DNA from: JAJPKK01 sp963824905
GTDB taxonomy: Bacteria > Pseudomonadota > Alphaproteobacteria > Rhizobiales > Xanthobacteraceae
Direction: 5' to 3'
NCBI GenBank assembly: GCA_963824905.1
Contig: CAWGRH010000002.1
Span: 186,001-250,000, forward strand
DNA length: 64,000 nucleotides
Shown: positions 27,452 to 36,327 of the stretch, piece by piece
How positions within the stretch are numbered: the stretch's first letter is position 1
Layout: each line of letters begins with the position of its first letter
Program-made: the position numbers and the translations under genes
The notes under the pieces: generated by a model
What the model was told of the DNA's origin: nothing
Seen by the model: only the letters and a program-made list of their open reading frames with translations
The model's database searches: none

Positions 27452-28885
27452 ATGATCAGTAAACCGACCCGTGGGGGGCTTGCAGCTCTCATCTTCGGGC
27501 TCATCGTCGCCATCCTGATCGCGGCGCCGTTCTTCGCGGCGACGGCGGTCCATGCCCAGGCGCCGGCCGAGGCACCCGCCGCTGCGGCGGCACCGGCCGC
27601 CGAGGCCGCACCGCCGGCCTGCGATGCCAAGACGCTCGAGAAATGCACGCCGAACTCCGGCGACACCGCCTGGATGCTCACCTCGGTCGCGCTCGTCCTG
27701 ATGATGACCATCCCCGGCCTCGGCCTGTTCTACGGCGGCATGGTGCGCAAGAAGAACGTCGGCGACACCGTGATGACGAGCTTCGCCATCACTGCCCTCG
27801 TCACCATCATCTGGACCGTCTGCACCTATTCGATGGCGTTCCGTGCCGGCACGCCATTCCTGGGCGGGTTCGACCGCGCGTTCCTGCAAGGCATCCTGAG
27901 CGACATCTCGAAGGGCATCGGCAATCCGAACCCGCTGGCGCCGACCATCCCTGAGACGGTCTACATCTGCTTCCAGATGACGTTCGCGATCATCACCCCG
28001 GCGCTGATCGCCGGCGCCTTCGCCGAGCGCATGAAGTTCTCGGCCATGCTGTGGTTCATCGGACTGTGGGCGATCTTCGTCTATGCGCCGGTCGCCCATT
28101 GGGTGTGGGGCCCGGACGGCTTCATGAACGCGGCCAACAGCGACGCCGCTTTCAAGGTGCTGGACTTCGCCGGCGGCACGGTGGTGCACGTCAATGCCGG
28201 TGTCGCCGGCCTGATGTGCGCGCTCATGCTCGGCAAGCGCAAGGACACCGGCCCCGGTCACAACATGGTGCTGACCTATATCGGCGCCTCGCTGCTGTGG
28301 GTCGGCTGGTTCGGCTTCAATGCCGGCTCGGCGGTGACCGCCGGCATGCAGGCCGGCATGGCGATGACCGTCACCCAGATCGCGACGGCGGCGGCCGCGC
28401 TCGCCTGGATGTTCGTCGAGTGGGCGCTCCGCGGCAAGCCGACGGTGATCGGCATCTGCTCCGGCGCGGTCGCCGGCCTCGTCGCCATCACGCCGGCTTC
28501 GGGCTTCGTCGGCCCGGCAGGCGCGCTCGCGATCGGCGCCGTCGCCGGCATCCTCTGCTACTGGGGCTCGACCTGGCTCAAGCACATGTTCGGCTATGAC
28601 GACGCGCTCGACTGCTTCGGCGTTCACGGCATCGGCGGCGCCGCCGGCGCCATCCTCACCGGCGTGTTCGCGATCAGCGAATATGGCGGCACCTCGGGCC
28701 TGCTCGAAGGCAACGCCGCGCAGGTGATCAACCAGCTCAAGGGTGTCGGCGTCGTCGTCGTCTACGACGCCGTCGTCTCGCTGATCATCCTCTGGCTCGT
28801 CAACGCCGTGGTCGGGTTGCGCGTCCCCACCGATATCGAGCGCGAAGGCCTCGACATCACGCTGCACGGCGAAGCCGTGCAGTAA
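27452..28885 (+). CDS. amtB: Ammonium transporter
   Basis: 477 aa. A cleavable leader and an unusual Ala/Pro/Glu-rich segment (residues about 35-60) precede the 11-helix Amt core (GDTAWMLTSVALVLMMTIPGLGLFYGGMVRKKN). The twin pore histidines are seen in VVHVNAGVAGL and CFGVHGIGGAAGAI. A cytoplasmic tail (IEREGLDITLHGEAVQ) follows the last helix. Imports ammonium across the inner membrane under GlnK control. Confidence 0.97.
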   Translation: MISKPTRGGLAALIFGLIVAILIAAPFFAATAVHAQAPAEAPAAAAAPAAEAAPPACDAKTLEKCTPNSGDTAWMLTSVALVLMMTIPGLGLFYGGMVRKKNVGDTVMTSFAITALVTIIWTVCTYSMAFRAGTPFLGGFDRAFLQGILSDISKGIGNPNPLAPTIPETVYICFQMTFAIITPALIAGAFAERMKFSAMLWFIGLWAIFVYAPVAHWVWGPDGFMNAANSDAAFKVLDFAGGTVVHVNAGVAGLMCALMLGKRKDTGPGHNMVLTYIGASLLWVGWFGFNAGSAVTAGMQAGMAMTVTQIATAAAALAWMFVEWALRGKPTVIGICSGAVAGLVAITPASGFVGPAGALAIGAVAGILCYWGSTWLKHMFGYDDALDCFGVHGIGGAAGAILTGVFAISEYGGTSGLLEGNAAQVINQLKGVGVVVVYDAVVSLIILWLVNAVVGLRVPTDIEREGLDITLHGEAVQ

Positions 28886-28907
28886 GCGCATCTTCCTCGA
28901 GGAAAGC

Positions 28908-28930
28908 CCTCCCCCGCGTGCGGGGGAGGG
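28908..28930 (+). terminator. Type B repeat hairpin after amtB
   Basis: CCCTCCCCCGC / GCGGGGGAGGG forms an 11-bp stem with almost no loop, 22 bp after the amtB stop. The same sequence class recurs at 33494-33652, 58921-58950 and 63199-63326. It may act as terminator for amtB and marks the start of a duplicated block. Confidence 0.5.
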
Positions 28931-28931
28931 T

Positions 28932-29108
28932 TGGGAGGGGGAAGCTTCGTCTCGCCCCTGCACAACGCCTGCGATCGCCTCGCCGCCGCGGCCCCCTCCC
29001 CGACCCTCCCCCGCGAAAGCGGGAGAAGGAGCGTGCGCCGATCGTCAGTGCGGCAACCTCGTCGCGCGAGCTAACAGTTACACCTTCGCGATCACTGCGA
29101 CCGGGCCG
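28932..29108. repeat. Duplicated block (source copy) behind amtB
   Basis: Matches 23450-23603 behind glnA. It runs from GC-rich repeat DNA into the last codons of the amidohydrolase gene, showing the copy at 23.5 kb derives from this location or from a common ancestor. Confidence 0.55.
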
Positions 29109-30178
29109 CCGCCGGGCGGACCCTGGTGCTCGGCGCCGCCGGAGATGAACACCGCCGGGCAGCCGGTGAGCCCCGCGACGAGGCCGCCGACCGCGGCGCG
29201 GGCGTGACGGGTCGCCGAGATGTCGGTGTCGTCGAGCATGATGTGGCGCCATCCGCGCAGCAGGCCGTCCGGCGACGGATCGGCCTTCGCCAGCACGTTG
29301 ACGATCCGCGAAGCGTCGATCGCACCGTCGGCGCCGGCGACACCGGCCGCGGAGAGCGCGGCGAGCACCGCGGAGCCGTCGATCGCATCCTGCATCACCG
29401 CATGCGCGATCACGGTGTCTCCTGCCGCCTCGCGCGCATTGCCGAGCACGATGACGATGTTGTTCTCGAGCTCGATCCCTGCCGAAGCCGACGCGACGCC
29501 GGAGGCGCGCGACCAGTCGGTGAGCACGTCGTCGTCGGCGACCGGCGGTGCGATCTCGCCCATGGCGACGCCGACCCCGATCGCGGAGGCGCCGCGCGAA
29601 TAGGCCATCGATTTGTAGGCGATCTCGGTCACGGGGCTGTGGCCGGCGCGGATCGCCGCCTGCATCCGCTCGGCGGTGAGCAGCGGGCACTTCACCTGCA
29701 CCCAATGCACGTCCGCGACGCGCTCGATCATCGCGTTCTGCATCGCCTGCTTCACGGCGGCGGCGGTCGCCTCGATCTGGGCGGCACGGCCGATCTCGTG
29801 CGGCTCGAAATCGCGGGTCGCGGCGATGCCGATGGCGAGCCGTTTCTCGCCGTTCGGCGATCCCGCCGGCGTCGGGGTCCGCGCGAAGATGGTGGCATGC
29901 GGGCTGAGCACGCCCTCGGTGCCGCCGGACACCACCATGGCTACCCGCCGTTCGACCTCGGCAGGGGTCGTGCGCAGATAGGGTGCGAGCGTGGCTGCGA
30001 GCGTCGCGCAGGTGTACTCGCGGGTGAAGTCGTTGACCCCACCATTGCCTTCGGTCTTGACGAGGATCGCGACGATGGCCGCCGGATTGAGCGTGCCTGC
30101 CTCGATCAGGGCGGTCATTTTCGAAACGTCCGCCGGTCCGGACATGGCGATGCGGAACGTATCGGTGCGATACGGCAT
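29078..30178 (-). CDS. Ring-opening amidohydrolase (cyanuric acid amidohydrolase / barbiturase family)
   Basis: 366 aa from ATG 30178, close to AtzD length. The three pseudo-repeats carry the Lys/Ser sets: Lys41 in LVKTEGNGG with Ser84 in VVSGGTEGVLSPH; VQVKCPLL with SMAYSRGAS; and VLAKADPSP with FISGGAEHQGPPGGGP. The family opens cyanuric acid to carboxybiuret, or acts on barbiturate. Convergent with amtB, which suggests use of s-triazine or pyrimidine nitrogen; which ring is used cannot be told. Confidence 0.85.
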   Translation of the reverse strand: MPYRTDTFRIAMSGPADVSKMTALIEAGTLNPAAIVAILVKTEGNGGVNDFTREYTCATLAATLAPYLRTTPAEVERRVAMVVSGGTEGVLSPHATIFARTPTPAGSPNGEKRLAIGIAATRDFEPHEIGRAAQIEATAAAVKQAMQNAMIERVADVHWVQVKCPLLTAERMQAAIRAGHSPVTEIAYKSMAYSRGASAIGVGVAMGEIAPPVADDDVLTDWSRASGVASASAGIELENNIVIVLGNAREAAGDTVIAHAVMQDAIDGSAVLAALSAAGVAGADGAIDASRIVNVLAKADPSPDGLLRGWRHIMLDDTDISATRHARAAVGGLVAGLTGCPAVFISGGAEHQGPPGGGPVAVIAKV

Positions 30179-30221
30179 GGACTGCTCCTCGTCGGCCGGC
30201 GCTTTCGAGCCTATCACGCGC

Positions 30222-30253
30222 AAAAGGAAACGGGGGCCCGTCCGGCCCCCGCT
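30222..30253 (-). terminator. Rho-independent terminator of the rplM-rpsI operon
   Basis: On the minus strand a CGGGGGCC / GGCCCCCG stem with a short loop is followed by TTTCCTTTTG, about 27 bp beyond the rpsI stop. Confidence 0.8.
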
Positions 30254-30278
30254 CTGCACAAGCAAACTTCGTGAAAGC

Positions 30279-30755
30279 TCAGCGCTTGGAGAACTGGAAC
30301 GAGCGCCGGGCTTTGGCCTTGCCGTACTTCTTGCGCTCGACGACGCGGGAGTCGCGGGTGAGGAAGCCGCCGTGCTTGAGCACGCCGCGCAGCTCCGGCT
30401 CGAAATTGGTGAGCGCCTTGGAAAGTCCGTGGCGCACCGCGCCGGCCTGGCCGGACAGGCCGCCGCCGGACACGCGGCAGATCACGTCGTACTGCCCGTC
30501 GCGGTTCGCGACGGTGAGCGGCTGCCGGATCATCATCCGCAGCACTGGACGGGCGAAATAGACCTCGAACTCGCGATCGTTGACGACGATCTTGCCGGCG
30601 CCGCGCTTGAGCCAGACGCGGGCGACCGCGTCCTTGCGTTTGCCGGTCGCATAGGCGCGGCCGAGCGTGTCGACCTTCTGCACGTATTTCGGCGCTTCCG
30701 GCGCCGCCGGCTTCAAGGCCGACAGTTGATCGAGCGACTGCATCGTCTCCGCCAT
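30279..30755 (-). CDS. rpsI: 30S ribosomal protein S9
   Basis: 158 aa, with the roughly 35-residue N-terminal extension usual in alphaproteobacteria. YATGKRKDAVARVWLK, RQPLTVANRDGQYDV, GLSGQAGAVRHGLSKAL and the C-terminal KKYGKAKARRSFQFSKR are diagnostic. Binds 16S rRNA, with its C-terminal tail reaching the P-site. Two bases downstream of rplM. Confidence 0.98.
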   Translation of the reverse strand: MAETMQSLDQLSALKPAAPEAPKYVQKVDTLGRAYATGKRKDAVARVWLKRGAGKIVVNDREFEVYFARPVLRMMIRQPLTVANRDGQYDVICRVSGGGLSGQAGAVRHGLSKALTNFEPELRGVLKHGGFLTRDSRVVERKKYGKAKARRSFQFSKR

Positions 30756-30757
30756 GA

Positions 30758-31222
30758 TCAGGCGCTCCTCACGTTCTTGCGGTTCATCGCGGCCACGTTC
30801 AGGGGTTGGGGGTTCTGGGCGGCATGGGGATGCTCCGGCCCCTTGTAGACGCGCAGGTTGCCGAACTGGCGACGGCCCAGCGGGCCGCGCGGCAGCATGC
30901 GCTGCACCGCCTTCTCGACCACGCGCTCGGGAAAGCGGCCTTCGAGATAGAAGCGCGCGGTGCGCTCCTTGATGCCGCCGATGAAGCCGGTGTGGTGATA
31001 GTAGACCTTGTCGTTGAGCTTGCGGCCGGTGAGCACCACCTTCTCCGCATTGACGATGATGACATTGTCGCCGTCGTCGACATGGGGCGTGTAGCTCGCC
31101 TTGTGCTTGCCGCGCAGCCGCATGGCGACGATGGTCGCGAGGCGGCCGACGACGAGGCCGGTCCCGTCGATCAGCACCCATTTCTTCTCGACTTCGGCGG
31201 GCTTGGCCGAAAACGTCTTCAT
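30758..31222 (-). CDS. rplM: 50S ribosomal protein L13
   Basis: 154 aa from ATG 31222. MKTFSAKPAEVEKKWVLIDG, VGRLAT, LRGKHKASYTPHVDDGD and RGPLGRRQFGNLRVYKGPEHPH are L13 signatures. An early 23S rRNA assembly protein, first gene of the two-gene operon with rpsI. Confidence 0.98.
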   Translation of the reverse strand: MKTFSAKPAEVEKKWVLIDGTGLVVGRLATIVAMRLRGKHKASYTPHVDDGDNVIIVNAEKVVLTGRKLNDKVYYHHTGFIGGIKERTARFYLEGRFPERVVEKAVQRMLPRGPLGRRQFGNLRVYKGPEHPHAAQNPQPLNVAAMNRKNVRSA

Positions 31223-31367
31223 GGGAAATCCCCTGGAGTACGAAACGGGCGTCACGCCCGGAATTCGAAGGCGCTGATGTAGCGGACCGCACGCACCGGG
31301 TCAACGCCCGATCTTGGCATTTTTATCAATGTTCGCATTGGCTTATAAAAATGGTATGATAATGCCA

Positions 31368-31817
31368 TCAGCTATGGCCGCGAGCCGGAATGGAATAAGT
31401 CGCGGTGACGTGGGCGACGATGTCGTCGCTCCCCGCCGAGGTCAGCGCCACCTCCCCTACCGCCAAGCGCTTGCCGAGCTTCATCAATTTTGCCTCGGCG
31501 AGGAGGTCGGCGCGGCCCGGCTTGCGCAGGAAATTGATGTTGAGGCTCGTCGTGACCGCAAGCCCGATTGGGCCGATCGCGGCGAGCACCGCGACGTACA
31601 AGGCGAAATCGGCGAGCGCCATCATGGTCGGACCCGAGATGGTGCCGCCGGGGCGGATGAACGCCTCGCGCCACGCCTGGCGGACCCGTGCGCCGCCATG
31701 CCAGGCGTCCTCGATGGAGACACCGCTGTCGCCATTGAACACCTGGGGAAACTCGGTGCGCAGGTAGGCCTCGAGCTCGGCGACTGTAAGAACGGGAGGC
31801 AGGACATTGGTTTTCAT
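31368..31817 (-). CDS. PaaI-family hotdog thioesterase
   Basis: 149 aa from ATG 31817 with a GGAGATG site. The hotdog core has IRPGGTISGPTMMALADFALY, where the GGTISGP loop and Asp of ALAD form the acyl-CoA thioesterase active site, followed by TTSLNINFLRKPG. Cytoplasmic acyl-CoA hydrolase of unknown chain preference. The neighbouring enoyl-CoA hydratase is divergent, giving a loose fatty or aromatic acid context. Confidence 0.85.
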   Translation of the reverse strand: MKTNVLPPVLTVAELEAYLRTEFPQVFNGDSGVSIEDAWHGGARVRQAWREAFIRPGGTISGPTMMALADFALYVAVLAAIGPIGLAVTTSLNINFLRKPGRADLLAEAKLMKLGKRLAVGEVALTSAGSDDIVAHVTATYSIPARGHS

Positions 31818-31842
31818 CGCATCTCCGTTCCGTCGCTTTCTT

Positions 31843-31940
31843 GTCGGGTGGGCAAAGGCGCAGCTCGCCGCCGTGCCCGCGCGGTCGAACGCATGACCAT
31901 GCTCGACGTGGGCACGCTTCGCCTTGCCCACCCTACGCGT
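31843..31940. repeat. Palindromic intergenic repeat, type E
   Basis: Outer arms GTCGGGTGGGCAAAGGCG and CGCCTTGCCCACCCTAC, with imperfect inner pairing (GTGCCCGCG / CGTGGGCAC), between the divergent thioesterase and enoyl-CoA hydratase genes. This type is known from Bradyrhizobium-like genomes. Confidence 0.6.
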
Positions 31941-32050
31941 TATCGCATGTGGGCTACGCATTTCCCTTGTGCGCGAGGCAAATGCTACACAAGTCTGCGG
32001 CGTGGGGCGCTGCACGATTCCGCGGCCCGCCCTTACGTCGGAGAAGCCAC

Positions 32051-32875
32051 GTGAACGCACCTTCCGTGATGACGGTCCCACGCCTCGACGCCGTGCTGCT
32101 GCGCGAGACCGTCGATGATGTCGCGGTGCTCACACTCAACCGGCCGGCGGCGCGCAACAGCCTTTCGCTTGAGATGCTGGAGGCGACGATCGCGGCCATT
32201 TCCGCAATCGCCGTCGATCGGTCGGTCCGCGCCGTGGTCATCGCCGCCAACGGGCCGGCGTTCTGCGCCGGGCACGACCTCAAGGAGCTCACCGCCCGCC
32301 GCGCCGACGCCGACGGCGGCCGCGCCTTCTTCAACATCGTGTGGGGACGCTGCCTCACCATGATGCAGGCGGTGCGGAGCCTGCCGAAGCCGGTGATCGC
32401 GGCCGTCCAGGGCGCTGCAAGTGCCGCTGGATGCCAGCTCGTCGCGACCTGCGACCTCGCCGTCGCCTCGACGGCGGCAACCTTCGCCACGCCCGGCGTC
32501 AACATCGGCCTGTTCTGCTCGTCGCCGATGGTGGCGCTGTCGCGCAACGTCGCGCCCAAGCATGCGATGGAGATGCTGCTGACCGGCGATCCCGTGAGCG
32601 CGGATCACGCGCTCAAGATCGGGCTCGTCAACCGGCTCGCCGCCCCCGGCACCGAGCGCGAGGAAGCAATCGCGCTCGCTCGCCACATCGCTTCGAAGTC
32701 TGGCGCCGCGATCAGAATCGGCAAGCCGGCGTTCTATGCGCAGCTCGAGATGGATTTCGGCGAAGCGGCGGAATTCGCCGCAGAGGTGATGGTCGACAAC
32801 ATGCTCGAGGACGATGCCGTCGAAGGCATCGGCGCCTTCATCGCCAAGCGCACGCCCAACTGGCGAGGCTCATGA
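32051..32875 (+). CDS. Enoyl-CoA hydratase/isomerase family protein (ECHDC3-like)
   Basis: 274 aa with a GTG start at 32051 behind GGAGAAG. The crotonase fold is shown by VVIAANGPAFCAGHDLKEL and KPVIAAVQGAASAAGCQLVATCDLAVAS. The second catalytic Glu region reads PGVNIGLFCSSP, closer to ECHDC3-type proteins than to classical hydratases, so the reaction is uncertain. Overlaps the next gene by four bases (ATGA). Confidence 0.88.
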   Translation: MNAPSVMTVPRLDAVLLRETVDDVAVLTLNRPAARNSLSLEMLEATIAAISAIAVDRSVRAVVIAANGPAFCAGHDLKELTARRADADGGRAFFNIVWGRCLTMMQAVRSLPKPVIAAVQGAASAAGCQLVATCDLAVASTAATFATPGVNIGLFCSSPMVALSRNVAPKHAMEMLLTGDPVSADHALKIGLVNRLAAPGTEREEAIALARHIASKSGAAIRIGKPAFYAQLEMDFGEAAEFAAEVMVDNMLEDDAVEGIGAFIAKRTPNWRGS

Positions 32876-33522
32876 CTCCCTCCCCGGTCGACCACGAGGG
32901 CTACGACGACGGCTACATTCGCGGCATTCTCAACACCGTGAAGACCATTGCCATGGTCGGCGTGTCCGCCAACACCAGCCGGCCGAGCTATTTCGCGTTC
33001 AAGTACCTTCTCGAACGCGGGTACCGCATGATCCCGGTCAATCCCGGTCTCGCCGGGCAGGATCTGCTCGGGCAACGGGTCCATGCACGGCTCGGCGACA
33101 TCCCCGAACCGGTCGACATGGTCGACGTGTTTCGCGCGAGCCAGTACGTGCCGGCGATCGTCGAGGACATGATCGCGATGCGGCCACTGCCGCGGGTCCT
33201 GTGGATGCAGCTCGGCGTCCGCAACGACGAGGCCGCCGCGCGCGCCGAGGCGAACGGCATCAAGGTCGTCATGAACCGCTGCCCGAAGATCGAATACGGA
33301 CGCCTGTCGTCGGAGATTTCGTGGATGGGCGTGAACTCGCGCACGCTGAGCGCGAAGCGCGCGCAGCTCGCCGGACGCGGCGTGCAGCGCCTCTCGCTCA
33401 ACCGCGTCACCATGGCGGGCGCGGCGGATGTGGTGCGAGAGGAGAGCAAAGCGCGCGTTGAGCAGAAAGAGGATCGTCGAGGCGCCGACCGGTCCTCTCC
33501 CCCGCTTGCGGGGGAGAGTTAG
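32872..33522 (+). CDS. CoA-binding (Rossmann) domain protein, YccU-like
   Basis: 216 aa. A CoA_binding_2 domain covers KTIAMVGVSANTSRPSYFAFKYLLERGYRMIPVNP through MNRCPKIEYGR. Translation is coupled to the enoyl-CoA hydratase. The final residues (SSPPLAGES) are encoded by a type B palindromic repeat, which supplies the stop codon, so the natural C-terminus has been replaced. The family is widespread with no fixed function. Confidence 0.85.
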   Translation: MTPSPVDHEGYDDGYIRGILNTVKTIAMVGVSANTSRPSYFAFKYLLERGYRMIPVNPGLAGQDLLGQRVHARLGDIPEPVDMVDVFRASQYVPAIVEDMIAMRPLPRVLWMQLGVRNDEAAARAEANGIKVVMNRCPKIEYGRLSSEISWMGVNSRTLSAKRAQLAGRGVQRLSLNRVTMAGAADVVREESKARVEQKEDRRGADRSSPPLAGES

Positions 33523-33652
33523 AGAGGGGGCCGCTGAGGCTGCAGCTCTCTCCGCCCTCCAAATTGAGCACGGAGAACTTCCTGCAGACTTTCGGATTCT
33601 GGGCGCGCGCGGCGTTCCCCCTCCCCACCCTCCCCCGCAAGCGGGAGAGGGA
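33494..33652. repeat. Pair of type B palindromic repeats
   Basis: CTCTCCCCCGC-TT-GCGGGGGAGAG (about 33495-33519) and CCCTCCCCCGCAAGCGGGAGAGGG (about 33628-33652) flank about 110 bp of spacer. They lie between the CoA-binding gene and metY, and the first copy is partly translated. The same pairing is seen at 63199-63326. Confidence 0.6.
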
Positions 33653-33764
33653 GTCAACCGTCGTGCTCCGTCACCAAAAGGGCGCCCTTGAGCCGGACAT
33701 GCCGCTCCGATAAAGCTGCCGCGGCCTCCGCGCGACCCGCGCGGGCCTGTCCAGAGGATCAGCC

Positions 33765-35048
33765 ATGACGCAAAGCACGCCGGGGTTTTCAACTCTCGCC
33801 GTCCATGCCGGCGCGCAGCCCGATCCCACCACCGGAGCACGCGCGACGCCGATCTACCAGACGACGTCGTTCGTGTTCGAGGATGTCGATCACGCGGCCT
33901 CGCTGTTCGGATTGCAGGCGTTCGGCAACATCTACACCCGCATCGGCAACCCGACCAATGCGGTGCTCGAGGAACGCGTCGCCGCGCTCGAAGGCGGCAC
34001 CGCGGGCCTTGCCGTTGCTTCCGGCCACGCGGCGCAGGTGCTCGTGATGCACGCGATGCTCACGCCGGGCGACGAGTTCGTCGCGTCGAAGAAGCTCTAT
34101 GGCGGCTCGATCAACCAGTTCAATCAATCGTTCAAAAGCTTCGGCTGGAACGTGGTGTGGGCGGACCCCGACGACATCGGCGCTTTCGAGAAGGCGGTGA
34201 CGCCGAAGACCAAGGCGATCTTCATCGAGTTGATCGCCAATCCCGGCGGCATCATCACCGATATCGCCGCGATCGCCGCGATCGCGCGCCGCGCCGGCGT
34301 GCCCCTCATCGTCGACAACACGCTGGCGACGCCCTATCTGTGCCGGCCGTTCGAGCACGGTGCCGACATCATCGTGCATTCGGCGACCAAGTTTCTCGGC
34401 GGCCACGGGAATTCGATCGGCGGCGTGATCGTCGACGGCGGCACCTTCAACTGGTCCCGCGACGACCGCTATCCGATGCTGAGCAAGCCGCGGCCGGAAT
34501 ACCAGGGCATCGTGCTGCACGAGACGTTCGGCAACTTCGCCTTCGCCATCGCCTGCCGGGTCCTCGGCCTGCGCGACATGGGGCCGGCGCTCTCGCCGTT
34601 CAACGCTTTCCTGATCCTCACCGGCATCGAGACGCTGCCGCTGCGGATGCGCAAGCATTGCGACAACGCGCTCACGGTCTCGAGTTGGCTCGCGGGGCAT
34701 CCGAAGGTCGCCTGGGTGAGCTATCCCGGGCTCCCCGGCGACCGCTATCATGCGCTCGCGCAAAAGTATGTGCCGAAAGGCGCCGGCGCGGTGTTCACCT
34801 TCGGCCTCAAGGGCGGCTACGACGCCGGCGTGAAGCTCGTGTCGAACGTGAAGCTGTTCTCGCACCTTGCCAATATCGGCGACACGCGCTCCCTGATCAT
34901 CCACCCGGCTTCGACCACCCACCGCCAGCTCAGCGATCCGCAGAAGGTTCAGGCAGGCGCCGGCCCGGACGTGGTGCGGCTCTCGATCGGGATCGAGGAC
35001 GCCGAGGATATCATCGCCGATCTCGAGCAGGCGCTCGCGCCGCTGTAA
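33765..35048 (+). CDS. metY: O-acetylhomoserine aminocarboxypropyltransferase / sulfhydrylase
   Basis: 427 aa, the length of MetY rather than MetB/MetZ. FSTLAVHAGAQPDPTTGARATPIYQTTSF-type start, GNIYTRIGNPTNAVLEERVAALEGG, and the PLP Lys209 in SATKFLGGHG. Makes homocysteine from O-acetylhomoserine and sulfide in the cytoplasm. No clear SAM riboswitch was found upstream. Confidence 0.93.
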   Translation: MTQSTPGFSTLAVHAGAQPDPTTGARATPIYQTTSFVFEDVDHAASLFGLQAFGNIYTRIGNPTNAVLEERVAALEGGTAGLAVASGHAAQVLVMHAMLTPGDEFVASKKLYGGSINQFNQSFKSFGWNVVWADPDDIGAFEKAVTPKTKAIFIELIANPGGIITDIAAIAAIARRAGVPLIVDNTLATPYLCRPFEHGADIIVHSATKFLGGHGNSIGGVIVDGGTFNWSRDDRYPMLSKPRPEYQGIVLHETFGNFAFAIACRVLGLRDMGPALSPFNAFLILTGIETLPLRMRKHCDNALTVSSWLAGHPKVAWVSYPGLPGDRYHALAQKYVPKGAGAVFTFGLKGGYDAGVKLVSNVKLFSHLANIGDTRSLIIHPASTTHRQLSDPQKVQAGAGPDVVRLSIGIEDAEDIIADLEQALAPL

Positions 35049-35055
35049 GGGATCG

Positions 35056-35106
35056 TCATTCCGGGTTCCGGCCTGTGGCCGGCCCCGGAATGACGCGCGA
35101 TTTTTT
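35056..35106 (+). terminator. Hairpin/terminator after metY
   Basis: TCATTCCGGG and CCCCGGAATGA enclose CCGGCC / GGCCGG to give a long stem, then CGCGCGATTTTTT. It resembles a recurrent intergenic repeat and ends metY transcription. Confidence 0.7.
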
Positions 35107-35146
35107 ACGAAGCCGCCTGCCTTGGGTGCAGGCCGAATCGCCGCCG

Positions 35147-35743
35147 TCAGCTGCTCTTGTGACCGAACAGCCGCTCCCAGATGCTCTTCTTCGGCGCCGG
35201 CGGGGCGGCGTCCGCCGTGTGAGTGGCGCCGGGCGCAGCACCAGCGGGCGGAGCGCCGGCGGGCGCAGCACTGGCGGGCGGAGCGCTGGCCGGCGCAGCA
35301 CTGGCCGGCGGCGGGGCGGCGCTGTGTCCAACTTCAGATTTCTTGACAACTTCCGCCGTCATTTCCTTGAAATTACTCATCTTCGCGAGCGTCGCCGGGC
35401 CAGCGAGACCGTCTGCGTCGAGGCCGTTTTTCGCCTGAAATTCACGCAGCGCCTTCTGGGTCCCCGGACCGAAACGGCCGTCCGCCGTGACGCCGAGCGC
35501 CAGCTGCAACTTCTTCACGGCCTCGCCGGCCGTGCCGGGCACGAGCAGGACGAGCTCGTAAAGTCCCATCTGCGCGAAGGTGTCCGGGCCGGCAACGCCG
35601 TCGACCATCAAGCTGTGCTTCTTCTGGTAGTCCTTGAGCGCCGTTTCGGTGCCCGAACCGAAAATGCCGTCCGCCGTCACTCCAAGCTTGGTCTGGAGAA
35701 CCTTCACCGGGTCGCCGGACAATCCGCGCTTCAAAATAGACAT
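35147..35743 (-). CDS. Protein with two peptidoglycan-binding domains and Ala/Pro tail
   Basis: 198 aa. Two PG_binding_1 repeats (GDPVKVLQTKLGVTADGIFG at about 10-60; AVKKLQLALGVTADGRFGPGTQKALREFQ at about 74-120) are followed by an Ala/Pro repeat region (APASAPPASAAPAGAPP) and a basic amphipathic end KKSIWERLFGHKSS. No signal peptide is visible, so export is unclear. Next to a YidB gene on the same strand, a pairing suggestive of envelope homeostasis. Confidence 0.8.
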   Translation of the reverse strand: MSILKRGLSGDPVKVLQTKLGVTADGIFGSGTETALKDYQKKHSLMVDGVAGPDTFAQMGLYELVLLVPGTAGEAVKKLQLALGVTADGRFGPGTQKALREFQAKNGLDADGLAGPATLAKMSNFKEMTAEVVKKSEVGHSAAPPPASAAPASAPPASAAPAGAPPAGAAPGATHTADAAPPAPKKSIWERLFGHKSS

Positions 35744-35812
35744 GGGTCGCCTCTCTCTGTCAGGGCGCGTAAGACGCCATATTCCCGGATTCCTCGGCTC
35801 GCCCGGGGATGG

Positions 35813-36199
35813 TCAGGGACCGAGTTGCTGTTCCAGCGTCCCGTTCGGGCTCAGCTTGTCGACCGCCGCCGGCAGATGCTGAGAGAACTGGTTGAGCAGC
35901 TGATCGATGGGAATGCCGAGCGACTGGGAAATCTGGCGGATGTTGTCGTCGCCCAACGCTTGGCGGAGTTGGTCGACCGAGATGGGCAGATTGGCGCCGT
36001 TGCCGAGCCAGGACGAGACTTGCGGACCGAGACCGGACTTCTGCAGCTGATCAAGCAGACCGCCGAGGCTGCCGAGGTTAGTGTTGGAGAGCACTTGCCC
36101 CAGGATGCCGCCTAGGCCGCCGCCGCCCTGCCCCTGCCCCTGCTGATTGGCCAGGCCCTTCAAGACGCCGCCGATGAGATCGCCGAAGATGCCGCTCAT
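35813..36199 (-). CDS. YidB family protein (DUF937)
   Basis: 128 aa from ATG 36199 (GGAGGATTTC upstream). A Gly/Gln-rich N-terminus (GQGQGGGGLGGILGQV) precedes the conserved VSSWLGNGANLPISVDQLRQALG and LGIPIDQLLNQFSQHLPAAVDKLSPNG. DUF937/YidB proteins are small, conserved and poorly characterised. Confidence 0.85.
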   Translation of the reverse strand: MSGIFGDLIGGVLKGLANQQGQGQGGGGLGGILGQVLSNTNLGSLGGLLDQLQKSGLGPQVSSWLGNGANLPISVDQLRQALGDDNIRQISQSLGIPIDQLLNQFSQHLPAAVDKLSPNGTLEQQLGP

Positions 36200-36327
36200 G
36201 AAATCCTCCAACAGACAACGCGGGGATATCGCTTGTGCGTGACGATGCGATTACGCCATAGCACTTATCGGCTGGCGATGCCACGGCGGAAAGAACGCAG
36301 AGGTCGCAAGCCCTTGTCGCGCGATCA

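Noticed and set aside
33653..33764. Possible SAM riboswitch upstream of metY
   Set aside because: Alphaproteobacterial met genes often carry SAM-II, but the conserved GTGATTTG, GCCACGTTAAAC and GCTAAA elements are not present in order.
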